From RGIG8745 sp045576655 (GTDB taxonomy: Bacteria > Bacteroidota > Bacteroidia > Bacteroidales > Bacteroidaceae): a stretch of 38,816 bases of DNA. Shown piece by piece: positions 8,128 to 15,577 of this stretch. A program made the translations under genes and the position numbers. The notes beneath the pieces were generated by a model. The model saw only the letters and a list, made by a program, of their open reading frames with translations, was not told the DNA's origin and did no database searches. Positions within the stretch are counted from its first letter, which is position 1. Each line of letters begins with the position of its first letter. The stretch spans positions 1 to 38,816 of the forward strand of contig JAZNGW010000045.1 of assembly GCA_045576655.1 (NCBI GenBank), in the 5' to 3' direction.

Positions 8128-9912
8128 TTAGTCGTCAAGTTTGAGCACTGCGAGGAATGCCTTCTGTGGCACTTGCACGTTGCCGATTTGCTTCATGCGC
8201 TTCTTACCTCGCTTCTGTTTCTCGAGGAGTTTGCGCTTACGGCTTACGTCACCTCCGTAGCACTTGGCTGTCACGTCTTTGCGCACCTGCTTTACGGTTT
8301 CGCGTGCGATGATTTTGCCGCCTATGGCTGCCTGGATGGCTATGTCGAACTGCTGGCGCGGAAGGAGATCCTTGAGGCGTTCGCACATTCTTCTGCCGAG
8401 GTATACGGAGTTGTCCACATGTGTGAGAGTTGAGAGTGCGTCGACGCTTTCGCCGTTAAGCAGGATGTCGAGCTTGACGAGCTTTGACGGGCGGAATCCC
8501 GCTGGATGATAGTCGAACGATGCGTATCCGCGGCTGATGCTCTTGAGCTTGTCGTAGAAGTCGATGACTATTTCGCCGAGAGGCATTAGGAACTGCAGTT
8601 CCACACGGTTGCCGGCGATGAATTCCTGCTTGAGCAGTTCGCCTCGCTTGCTGAGACAGAGGGTCATGATTGGCCCGATGTAGGATGCCGTAGTGATGAC
8701 GGTCGACTTGATGTAGGGTTCTTCTACATGGTCGATGAGCGTAGGTTCGGGCATTCCTGAAGGGTTGTGCACTTCCTGCGCCTCGCCGTGCTTGTCGTAG
8801 ATCATGTACGACACGTTAGGCACGGTTGTGATAACGTCCATGTTGAATTCGCGGTCGAGTCGTTCCTGTACGATTTCCATGTGGAGCAGTCCGAGGAATC
8901 CGCAGCGGAATCCGAATCCTAACGCGGCTGAACTTTCGTGCTGGAAAGTGAGTGACGCATCGTTTAGTTGCAGTTTCTCAAGGCTGGTGCGCAGGTTTTC
9001 GTAGTCTTCGGTCTCGATAGGGTAGACTCCGGCGAAGACCATAGGCTTTACTTCCTGGAATCCGGCAATGGCCTGGTTGCTCGGGTTGGCCACAGTGGTG
9101 ATGGTGTCGCCCACCTTCACCTCGGAGGCGTTCTTGATACCCGAAACGATGTATCCCACGTCGCCGGTACGGAGTTCCTTGCGTGGCACCATGTCCATCT
9201 TGAGCACTCCGATCTCTTCTGCCTGATATTCTTTCTTGGTGTTGATGAAGCGCACTTTCTCGCCTGGGCGTATCACTCCGTTCACAATCTTGAAGTAGGC
9301 AATGATGCCGCGGTAGGAGTTGAACACGGAGTCGAAGATGAGCGCCTGGAGCGGTGCGTCCTCGTCGCCTTTCGGATGCGGTATGCGCTCCACTACAGCT
9401 GCAAGAATGTCTTCCACTCCCTGGCCTGTCTTGCCCGAAGCGAGGATGATGTCGTCGGGGTCGCATCCGATGAGGTCGATGATTTCGTCGGCAACCTCCT
9501 CTGGCATGGCGTTAGGCATGTCGCACTTGTTGATGACTGGAATGATTTCCAGATCGTTGTCTATGGCCATATATAGGTTGGAGATAGTCTGCGCCTGCAC
9601 GCCTTGGGTGGCGTCGACAATGAGCAGCGCTCCTTCGCATGCGGCGATTGAGCGTGACACTTCGTAAGAGAAGTCCACGTGTCCCGGAGTGTCAATAAGG
9701 TTGAGCGTGTACTTTTCACCCTTATATTCGTATTCCATCTGTATGGCATGGCTCTTGATTGTTATTCCGCGCTCGCGCTCAAGGTCCATGTCGTCGAGCA
9801 TCTGCCCGTCTGTGACCTGAATCGTATTGGTAAATTCGAGCAGGCGGTCTGCCAGCGTCGACTTGCCGTGGTCAATGTGGGCTATGATGCAAAAGTTTCT
9901 AATATTCCTCAT
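8128..9912 (-). CDS. lepA: Translation elongation factor 4 (LepA)
   Basis: LepA/EF4 is a ribosome-bound GTPase linked to back-translocation and initiation under stress. The 594 residues match the usual length. The G domain has G1 AHIDHGKST (11-19), GITI in switch I, DTPGHVDF (G3), NKCD (G4) and SGKTG (G5). Elongation-factor domains II, III and V follow, and the C-terminus carries the LepA-specific domain with the lysine-rich RKRKLLEKQKRGKKRMK helix and final QKAFLAVL. The start MRNIRNFCIIAHIDHGKST fits the family. A TAATTTTG -7 box lies about 62 bp upstream. The downstream C10 peptidase is only 36 bp away on the same strand, but there is no functional link I can see. Confidence 0.98.
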   Translation of the reverse strand: MRNIRNFCIIAHIDHGKSTLADRLLEFTNTIQVTDGQMLDDMDLERERGITIKSHAIQMEYEYKGEKYTLNLIDTPGHVDFSYEVSRSIAACEGALLIVDATQGVQAQTISNLYMAIDNDLEIIPVINKCDMPNAMPEEVADEIIDLIGCDPDDIILASGKTGQGVEDILAAVVERIPHPKGDEDAPLQALIFDSVFNSYRGIIAYFKIVNGVIRPGEKVRFINTKKEYQAEEIGVLKMDMVPRKELRTGDVGYIVSGIKNASEVKVGDTITTVANPSNQAIAGFQEVKPMVFAGVYPIETEDYENLRTSLEKLQLNDASLTFQHESSAALGFGFRCGFLGLLHMEIVQERLDREFNMDVITTVPNVSYMIYDKHGEAQEVHNPSGMPEPTLIDHVEEPYIKSTVITTASYIGPIMTLCLSKRGELLKQEFIAGNRVELQFLMPLGEIVIDFYDKLKSISRGYASFDYHPAGFRPSKLVKLDILLNGESVDALSTLTHVDNSVYLGRRMCERLKDLLPRQQFDIAIQAAIGGKIIARETVKQVRKDVTAKCYGGDVSRKRKLLEKQKRGKKRMKQIGNVQVPQKAFLAVLKLDD

Positions 9913-9973
9913 ATATATAATTATGTGTAAGATTTCAATGTTATGTGCAGAGGCTAATACCCTTAAATTCGGA

Positions 9974-9981
9974 CAAAATTA
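9974..9981 (-). promoter_or_regulatory. Possible lepA -7 box (TAATTTTG)
   Basis: The minus strand reads TAATTTTG, a match to TAnnTTTG, 61 bp before the lepA start. No TTG is seen at the -33 position, so support is moderate. Confidence 0.4.
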
Positions 9982-10011
9982 TTATTTTTTTCGGACATTA
10001 CCTAATGGCAG

Positions 10012-10179
10012 GCGCTTAAAACGATGCAAACGAGGGCTCGTTGATAATTTTTTGAGGGCTCATTTATTTTCAAACGAGCCCTCGTCAACTAGTTTGCGCT
10101 TAAACGTTTGTAAATATATGCAGCACCGTCTGTAGATAAATGCTTAAGCGTTTATGAATAATTGCTTCAGCGCTTGCTG
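10012..10179. repeat. Four near-copies of a GCTTAAACGTTT-like motif
   Basis: Related sequences occur at 10012-10023 (GCGCTTAAAACG), 10096-10110 (GCGCTTAAACGTTTG), 10141-10156 (TGCTTAAGCGTTTATG) and 10163-10179 (TGCTTCAGCGCTTGCTG). They surround the inverted repeat and precede the leu promoter. They could be regulator sites; similarity is imperfect. Confidence 0.5.
10030..10085. repeat. Inverted repeat with three GAGGGCTC cores
   Basis: ACGAGGGCTCGTT (10030-10042) is perfectly complementary to AACGAGCCCTCGT (10073-10085). Between them, GAGGGCTC recurs at 10054-10061, so the 3' arm could pair with either upstream copy. It lies between two divergent genes; an operator or a structured RNA is possible. 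Confidence 0.8.
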
Positions 10180-10242
10180 TGCGGGTTGCGGGCGGCGTGG
10201 CTGACAAAATGCGTGTTTTCGCATTTTTTTGTTTTGTTTTAT

Positions 10243-10273
10243 TTTGTCGTGATGCGGAAATGCTGTATTTTTG
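10243..10273 (+). promoter_or_regulatory. leu operon promoter (TTTG-N19-TATTTTTG)
   Basis: TTTG at 10243-10246, a 19-bp spacer and TATTTTTG at 10266-10273 match the Bacteroidetes housekeeping promoter in sequence and spacing. Transcription would start near 10280, about 22 nt before the leader peptide ATG. Confidence 0.85.
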
Positions 10274-10301
10274 TGGCGCATAAAGAGAAAAAGACTACAA
10301 T

Positions 10302-10394
10302 ATGTTAACCGTACTGACAAACCTCAACCTACTTGCTGCACTACGACTTAGTACGTCGGGGGTGAGAAGGATATGCCAGTGCGATTGCAAATAA
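10302..10394 (+). CDS. Leucine-rich leader peptide of the leu operon (attenuator)
   Basis: This 30-codon frame starts at ATG 10302 and stops at TAA 10392-10394. Residues 2, 5, 8, 10, 11, 14 and 16 are Leu, using TTA, CTG, CTC, CTA and CTT codons; that is seven Leu in the first 16, upstream of leuA. The second half is Leu-free and overlaps GGTGAGAAGG (10361-10370), which can pair with the 5' arm of the terminator at 10418-10428. A ribosome stalled for charged tRNA-Leu would leave that arm free and block termination; one that finishes the frame would cover it. This is the logic of E. coli leuL, although the sequence is unrelated. There is no strong Shine-Dalgarno, as usual in this phylum. The peptide itself probably has no function. 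Confidence 0.85.
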   Translation: MLTVLTNLNLLAALRLSTSGVRRICQCDCK

Positions 10395-10428
10395 GAATAA
10401 CGAATGCAAGCATGGAGCCTTTCTCACC
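10361..10428 (+). promoter_or_regulatory. Antiterminator pairing of the leu attenuator
   Basis: GGTGAGAAGG (10361-10370) pairs with CCTTTCTCACC (10418-10428) as ten base pairs with one bulged U. The second strand is the same segment that forms the 5' arm of the terminator, so the two structures exclude each other. The first strand lies inside the leader reading frame, 12-21 nt after the last Leu codon. Confidence 0.78.
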
Positions 10429-10453
10429 AGCCGTGAGGAAGGTTTTCTTTTTT
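10418..10453 (+). terminator. Attenuator terminator of the leu operon
   Basis: CCTTTCTCAC (10418-10427) and GTGAGGAAGG (10433-10442) form a 10-bp stem with one G-U pair and a 5-nt loop, followed by TTTTCTTTTTT (10443-10453). It lies 24 nt after the leader stop and 29 bp before leuA. Confidence 0.88.
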
Positions 10454-10482
10454 AGGGAAAATCAAAACAAAACAATAATAAT

Positions 10483-11979
10483 ATGAGCGACAGATTATTT
10501 ATTTTCGACACGACGCTTCGTGACGGCGAACAGGTGCCAGGATGCCAGTTGAACACGGTGGAAAAGATTCAGGTGGCAAAGCAGCTTGAGGCCTTGGGCG
10601 TGGATGTCATTGAGGCAGGATTCCCAGTGTCGAGTCCGGGCGACTTCAATTCTGTGATAGAGATTTCAAAGGCTGTGACTTGGCCTACAATTTGTGCTTT
10701 GACACGTGCTGTGCAGAAAGACATAGAGGTGGCAGCCGATGCACTGAAGTATGCGAAACGCAAGCGCATCCACACCGGTATCGGAACCAGTGATTCGCAC
10801 ATCAAGTACAAGTTCAACTCCAACCGCGAGGAAATCATCGAACGTGCCGTGGCAGCGGTGAAGTACGCCCGTCGTTTCGTTGACGATGTGGAGTTCTATG
10901 CCGAGGATGCTGGACGCACCGAAAACGAATACCTGGCTCGCGTCGTTGAAGCCGTCATCAAGGCGGGTGCCACTGTGGTGAACATCCCTGACACAACCGG
11001 CTATTGCTTGCCAGCAGAGTATGGTGCAAAAATCAAGTACCTCTGCGACCATGTCGACGGCATCGAGAACGCAATCATCTCAACTCACTGCCATAACGAC
11101 CTCGGTATGGCAACAGCCAACACCATGAGCGGAGTGCTCAATGGTGCGCGCCAAGTTGAGGTGACCATTAATGGTATCGGTGAGCGTGCGGGTAACACTT
11201 CGCTTGAGGAAGTCGCTATGATTTTGAAGTGCCACAAGCACATCGGCATAGAGACAAACATCAACACCCAGAAGATTTATCCTACAAGCCGCATGATAAG
11301 CAGCTTGATGAACATGCCAGTTCAGCCTAACAAGGCCATCGTGGGCAAGAACGCATTTGCTCACTCCAGCGGAATCCATCAGGACGGAGTGCTGAAGAAC
11401 GTGCAGACATACGAAATCATCGACCCGCACGATGTGGGAATCGACGACAATTCTATCGTTCTCACCGCTCGTTCGGGACGTGCCGCGCTTAAGAGCCGTC
11501 TTAACGCCCTCGGCGTGAAGTTAGAGCAGGAACAGCTCGACAAGGTATATGAAGAGTTCCTCAAACTTGCCGACAAGAAGAAGGACATTAACGACGACGA
11601 CATCCTTGTGCTCGCCGGAATAGACCGCACTCAGAACCACCGCATCAAACTCGATTACCTCCAGGTTACGAGCGGTGTGGGCGTGAAGTCAGTGGCAAGT
11701 CTCGGACTCAACATCGCAGGCGAGAAGTTTGAGGCCTGTGCCAGTGGTAACGGTCCTGTCGATGCTGCAATTACGGCTCTCAAGAAAATCATCGATCGCC
11801 ACATGGTGCTCAAAGAGTTCACTATTCAGGCAATCAGCAAGGGTTCTGACGATATGGGAAAGGTGCACATGCAGGTGGAATACGACGGTCACATGTACTA
11901 CGGATTTGGCGCTAACACCGACATCATCGCTGCATCAGTAGAAGCGTATATCGACTGTATAAATAAGTTTAAATTATGA
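10483..11979 (+). CDS. leuA: 2-isopropylmalate synthase
   Basis: LeuA condenses acetyl-CoA with 2-ketoisovalerate, the first committed step of leucine synthesis. The N-terminal TIM barrel begins with FDTTLRDGEQVPG (about 8-20) and carries the metal-binding HCHNDLGMA motif (about 201-209). The C-terminal part (about 365-498) corresponds to the LeuA allosteric domain, including GNGPVDAA, which normally binds leucine for feedback inhibition. At 498 residues it is full length. It follows the leader peptide and attenuator, and its stop overlaps the leuC start by ATGA. A homocitrate or citramalate synthase is an alternative for this superfamily, but the adjacent leuCD makes LeuA by far the best call. 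Confidence 0.96.
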   Translation: MSDRLFIFDTTLRDGEQVPGCQLNTVEKIQVAKQLEALGVDVIEAGFPVSSPGDFNSVIEISKAVTWPTICALTRAVQKDIEVAADALKYAKRKRIHTGIGTSDSHIKYKFNSNREEIIERAVAAVKYARRFVDDVEFYAEDAGRTENEYLARVVEAVIKAGATVVNIPDTTGYCLPAEYGAKIKYLCDHVDGIENAIISTHCHNDLGMATANTMSGVLNGARQVEVTINGIGERAGNTSLEEVAMILKCHKHIGIETNINTQKIYPTSRMISSLMNMPVQPNKAIVGKNAFAHSSGIHQDGVLKNVQTYEIIDPHDVGIDDNSIVLTARSGRAALKSRLNALGVKLEQEQLDKVYEEFLKLADKKKDINDDDILVLAGIDRTQNHRIKLDYLQVTSGVGVKSVASLGLNIAGEKFEACASGNGPVDAAITALKKIIDRHMVLKEFTIQAISKGSDDMGKVHMQVEYDGHMYYGFGANTDIIAASVEAYIDCINKFKL

Positions 11980-13364
11980 AATCCCTCTTCGACAAAATAT
12001 GGGACGCCCACGTGGTGCAGAAGGTGGATGACGGCCCTACACAATTGTATATAGATCGCCTTTATTGTCATGAAGTGACAAGTCCGCAGGCTTTCGACAC
12101 CTTGAGAGACAAGAACGTGCGTGTGTTTCGTCCGAATCAGGTGGTGGCGATGCCTGACCACAACACTCCGAGCGACCAGCAGGAGCGTATCGACGATCCT
12201 GTAGGACGTAAGCAAGTGGAGACCTTGGCGAAGAACTGCGCCGAGTTCGGCATCAAGCACTTCGCTATGGGCACAAAGGACAACGGTATTATCCACGTAG
12301 TAGGACCAGAAAAGGCGCTGTCTCTGCCAGGCATGACAATCGTGTGCGGTGACTCGCACACGTCGACTCACGGTGCGGTAGGTGCGATAGCTATGGGCAT
12401 CGGTACGAGTGAGGTGGCGCAGGTTCTTGCATCGCAGACAATCCTGCAGAGCAAACCGAAGACCATGCGCATCAACATCGAAGGTACTTTGCCTGAAGGC
12501 ACGACAGCTAAGGATGTAGCTCTCTACATTATGGCAAAGCTGACAACGGCTGGAGCAACAGGCTACGCAGTGGAATATGCAGGTTCTGCAATTAGAAGCA
12601 TGTCAATGGAAGGTCGCCTCACGCTCTCAAACCTCTCAATAGAGATGGGAAGCCGTGCCGGACTCATTGCTCCCGATGAAATAACGTTCGAGTATCTGAA
12701 GGGACGTGAATATGCTCCTAAGGGTGAGGCATGGGATAAGGCCGTTGAGGAATGGAAGAAGTTGCGTAGCGACGAAGATGCTGTGTTCGACAAGGAAGTG
12801 ACATTCCGTGCCGAAGACATTGCGCCGCGCATCACATACGGGACGAATCCTGGAGCGGGAATTGCTGTTGACGAGTGCATACCTGCACTTGAAGAGATAG
12901 CCGAGACCGACCGTGGCCAATTCCTCAGTATGCTTGAATATATGCAGTTTGAGCCAGGGCAGAAGCTCGAAGGCACGCCGGTGGACTACTGTTTCCTCGG
13001 AGCGTGCACCAACGGACGTATTGAGGACTTCCGCGCTTTCGCGTCTGTAGTGAAAGGCAAGAAGAAGTCTCCGAACGTGGTGGCGTGGCTCGTGCCTGGT
13101 TCTTGGGCGGTGCGTCAGCAAATCATTGACGAGGGCATCGACAAGATTCTTGAAGATGCAGGCTTTGAATTACGTTTGCCATCATGCTCCGCTTGCCTTG
13201 CCATGAATCCAGACAAGGTGCCGGCAGGCAAACTCTCCATATCGACAAGCAACCGCAACTTCGTGGGACGTCAGGGGCCAGGTGCACGCACCATCCTCGC
13301 ATCGCCTCTCGTGGTGGCAGCATCAGCAGTGACAGGAGTAATAACTGATCCGAGAAAATTGTAA
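11976..13364 (+). CDS. leuC: 3-isopropylmalate dehydratase, large subunit
   Basis: LeuC carries the 4Fe-4S cluster of isopropylmalate isomerase, which converts 2- to 3-isopropylmalate with LeuD. The aconitase fold is full length (462 residues). Cluster ligands are visible: Cys344 in FLGACTNGR, and Cys404 and Cys407 in PSCSACLAMNPD. The CGDSHTSTHGA block (about 124-134) is the expected active-site segment. It overlaps leuA by 4 nt (ATGA), which suggests coupled translation, and leuD begins 6 bp after its stop. Confidence 0.97.
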   Translation: MKSLFDKIWDAHVVQKVDDGPTQLYIDRLYCHEVTSPQAFDTLRDKNVRVFRPNQVVAMPDHNTPSDQQERIDDPVGRKQVETLAKNCAEFGIKHFAMGTKDNGIIHVVGPEKALSLPGMTIVCGDSHTSTHGAVGAIAMGIGTSEVAQVLASQTILQSKPKTMRINIEGTLPEGTTAKDVALYIMAKLTTAGATGYAVEYAGSAIRSMSMEGRLTLSNLSIEMGSRAGLIAPDEITFEYLKGREYAPKGEAWDKAVEEWKKLRSDEDAVFDKEVTFRAEDIAPRITYGTNPGAGIAVDECIPALEEIAETDRGQFLSMLEYMQFEPGQKLEGTPVDYCFLGACTNGRIEDFRAFASVVKGKKKSPNVVAWLVPGSWAVRQQIIDEGIDKILEDAGFELRLPSCSACLAMNPDKVPAGKLSISTSNRNFVGRQGPGARTILASPLVVAASAVTGVITDPRKL

Positions 13365-13370
13365 AAGATT

Positions 13371-13994
13371 ATGGATAAACAGAAATTTGACATCATACAG
13401 TCAACCTGCATACCAATCCAGATTGACAACTGCAACACAGACTTGATTATCCCTGCGCGCTACTTGGCGAGTACGACTCGTGACCCGAAGTTCTTCGGCG
13501 ACGCGTTTATGCACGACCTGCGTTTTGATGCAGACGGCAATCCCGTGGCGGATTTCGTGATGAACAGGGCTGAGTATGCGGAAATGCCACGCAAGGGGGT
13601 ACACGAAATTATCATAGGCGGGCAGAACTGGGGTTCCGGCTCAAGCCGTGAACATGCCGCATGGGCTATTGCCGGTTATGGAGTGCGTGTGGTAATCAGT
13701 AGTTCGTTTGCCGACATCCATCGCAACAACCTTCTTAACTGCTTTGTTTTGCCAGTTATCGTCAGCAAGGAGTTTCAGCAGGAACTCTTCGATACCGTCA
13801 ATGCCAATCCGCAGGCGGAAGTGAAGGTTGACGTCCCAAACCAGACCGTGACGAACCTCGCTACGGGTAACAGCGAGTCGTTCGAGATTAACGGCTACAA
13901 GAAATACTGCTTGATGAACGCCCTCGACGACATCGATTTCCTTTTGGAGAACAAGGGCAAGATTGAGGAATATGAAACGACTCGTAATCTTTGA
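13371..13994 (+). CDS. leuD: 3-isopropylmalate dehydratase, small subunit
   Basis: LeuD is the swivelling small subunit of isopropylmalate isomerase. The 207 residues contain the diagnostic GGQNWGSGSSREHAAWAI loop (about 83-100), which closes over the substrate, and the usual TDLIIPARYL start region. It follows leuC by 6 bp, and its 3' end overlaps the downstream phosphatase by 23 bp. leuB, which usually belongs to this pathway cluster, does not follow; nothing in the window encodes isopropylmalate dehydrogenase. Confidence 0.97.
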   Translation: MDKQKFDIIQSTCIPIQIDNCNTDLIIPARYLASTTRDPKFFGDAFMHDLRFDADGNPVADFVMNRAEYAEMPRKGVHEIIIGGQNWGSGSSREHAAWAIAGYGVRVVISSSFADIHRNNLLNCFVLPVIVSKEFQQELFDTVNANPQAEVKVDVPNQTVTNLATGNSESFEINGYKKYCLMNALDDIDFLLENKGKIEEYETTRNL

Positions 13995-14619
13995 CCTTGA
14001 CGGTACGCTGGTCGATACTATAGCTGACCTTGCCGGTGCGACGAACTATGCATTGGTACAATTAGGATTGCCTACACATTCCGTGCAGGCAATTCGTTCT
14101 TTTGTGGGCAATGGCATCAACAAACTTCTTGAACGCTCCTTGCCTGAAAGTGAACGTACGGAAGCCGGTGTGATGAGGATGAGAGAGCATTTCATCCCTT
14201 ACTACAATGAGCACAATGCCGACCTTAGCCAACCGTATCAGGGCATCGTGTCGTTGCTCAACGAACTTCAGAGTAGGGGAGTACTGCTTGCCGTGGCGTC
14301 AAACAAATATCAGGCTGCGACGGAGAAAATCATTGCTAACTATTTCCCCGAAATCCGTTTTGTCAAGGTGTACGGGCAGCGTACAGACGTTCCGATCAAG
14401 CCCAATCCTGCGGTAGTGCTGGAGATTATGGGGCATGCTGGAGTTGAACGCAATGAGGTGCTCTATGTCGGCGATTCTGGCGTGGATATGCAGACAGGCA
14501 TAAATACCGGCGTGGATACGGTTGGTGTGTCGTGGGGATTTCGTTCAAGGTCGGAGTTGGAGTCGTTTCGTCCGCTTGCAGTCATAGACCGTGCGGAGGA
14601 TTTGCTGGGGCTCGTATGA
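13972..14619 (+). CDS. HAD-family phosphatase, phosphoglycolate phosphatase-like
   Basis: This 215-residue HAD hydrolase starts with VIFDLDGTLVDT, giving nucleophile Asp8 and acid/base Asp10, and has motif IV as YVGDSGVDM (about 163-171). A helical cap (about 15-85) is typical of the Gph/phosphoglycolate phosphatase subfamily. I place the start at ATG 13972 because the HAD strand begins right after it and AGGAA lies just upstream; a TTG at 13963 would add only three residues. It overlaps leuD by 23 bp and so is probably translated with the leu operon. Its substrate cannot be set from sequence; phosphoglycolate is the usual annotation, but a clean-up role is as likely. Confidence 0.85.
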   Translation: MKRLVIFDLDGTLVDTIADLAGATNYALVQLGLPTHSVQAIRSFVGNGINKLLERSLPESERTEAGVMRMREHFIPYYNEHNADLSQPYQGIVSLLNELQSRGVLLAVASNKYQAATEKIIANYFPEIRFVKVYGQRTDVPIKPNPAVVLEIMGHAGVERNEVLYVGDSGVDMQTGINTGVDTVGVSWGFRSRSELESFRPLAVIDRAEDLLGLV

Positions 14620-14643
14620 TATGGGCAAAAACTGTATCGGCGA

Positions 14644-14675
14644 TTTGCCACATTCGTGGAATAATAGTAACTTCG
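14644..14675 (+). promoter_or_regulatory. pyrF promoter (TTTG-N20-TAACTTCG)
   Basis: TTTG (14644-14647), a 20-bp spacer and TAACTTCG (14668-14675, one mismatch to TAnnTTTG) predict a transcript start near 14682. This would place the whole octamer array at 14695-14758 inside the pyrF 5' UTR. Confidence 0.6.
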
Positions 14676-14694
14676 CACAAATAACAAGTTTGCG

Positions 14695-14758
14695 GACTTA
14701 CAAACTCACGAACTCGCAAACTTAAAAACTCACAAACTCACAAACTTAAAAACTCAAT
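14695..14758 (+). repeat. Octamer tandem array just before pyrF
   Basis: Eight consecutive octamers of the form AACTYRNA (for example AACTCACA, AACTTAAA, AACTCGCA) run from 14695 to 14758, ending 3 bp before the pyrF ATG. A higher-order 24-bp period is also visible. The array has the same unit length, A/C-rich sense strand and position as the array before the GH51 gene. Confidence 0.88.
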
Positions 14759-14761
14759 CAT

Positions 14762-15577
14762 ATGAACAGACAAGAACTTATCGAACAGATACGCTTGAAG
14801 AAGTCTTTTCTCTGCGTAGGTCTTGATACGGACATAAAGAAGATTCCTGAGCATCTGCTTGGCGAGGAAGATCCGATCTTCGCTTTCAACAAGGCTATCA
14901 TCGATGCCACTGCGCCTTACTGCGTGGCTTACAAGCCAAACCTCGCATTCTATGAGAGCAACGGTGTGAAGGGTTGGATTTCGTTTGAGAAGACTATCGA
15001 CTATCTCAACGCCAACTATCCTGACCACTTTATCATTGCCGATGCGAAGCGCGGCGACATAGGCAACACTTCAGCCATGTATGCTCGCACATTCTTTGAG
15101 GAGATGGACATCGACTCGCTGACGGTGGCACCTTACATGGGTGAGGACAGCGTGACTCCGTTCCTTGCTTACGAAGGCAAATGGGTCATTCTTCTCGCTT
15201 TGACGAGCAACAAGGGCAGTCATGACTTCCAGCTCACAGAGGATCCTGAAGGTGAGCGTCTCTTTGAGAAGGTGCTTCGCAAGAGCCAGGAGTGGGGCGA
15301 CAAGGACAATATGATGTATGTCGTTGGTGCTACTCAGGGACGTATGTTTGAGGATATCCGCAAGATTGTGCCCGACCACTTCCTGCTTGTGCCAGGTGTA
15401 GGCGCTCAGGGCGGAAGCCTTGAGGAAGTGTGCAAGTATGGCATGAACGCCGACTGCGGACTTCTTGTCAACTCAAGCCGTGCCATCATCTATGCCGACA
15501 AGACTGAGCGCTTCGCCGAAGTGGCTGCCGAGGAGGCAAAGAAGGTGCAGCAACAAATGGAGGCGTTGTTGCCGTGA
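14762..15577 (+). CDS. pyrF: Orotidine 5'-phosphate decarboxylase (type 2)
   Basis: PyrF converts OMP to UMP in the last step of pyrimidine synthesis. The 271-residue length and sequence fit the longer type 2 subfamily. The catalytic motif DAKRGD is at residues 94-99, with Lys96 the proton donor and Asp94/Asp99 part of the charged network. Substrate loops include YKPNLAFYE (about 58-66) and LVPGVGAQGG near the C-terminus. The HD phosphohydrolase start overlaps its stop as GTGA. It has its own probable promoter and an unusual octamer leader. The leu genes upstream are separated by 142 bp and not evidently related. Confidence 0.96.
   Translation: MNRQELIEQIRLKKSFLCVGLDTDIKKIPEHLLGEEDPIFAFNKAIIDATAPYCVAYKPNLAFYESNGVKGWISFEKTIDYLNANYPDHFIIADAKRGDIGNTSAMYARTFFEEMDIDSLTVAPYMGEDSVTPFLAYEGKWVILLALTSNKGSHDFQLTEDPEGERLFEKVLRKSQEWGDKDNMMYVVGATQGRMFEDIRKIVPDHFLLVPGVGAQGGSLEEVCKYGMNADCGLLVNSSRAIIYADKTERFAEVAAEEAKKVQQQMEALLP

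Larger units (their letters stand above)
9913..10301. other. Intergenic region between lepA and the leu leader
   Basis: This divergent region holds the possible lepA promoter, a 13-bp inverted repeat with a third copy of its core (10030-10085), four near-copies of a GCGCTTAAACGTTT-like motif (10012-10179), and the leu promoter (10243-10273). No protein gene is visible. Confidence 0.7.

Noticed and set aside
10302..10482. T-box riboswitch upstream of leuA
   Set aside because: No T-box consensus or specifier-loop structure is seen, and the Leu-rich frame plus competing hairpins explains the region better.
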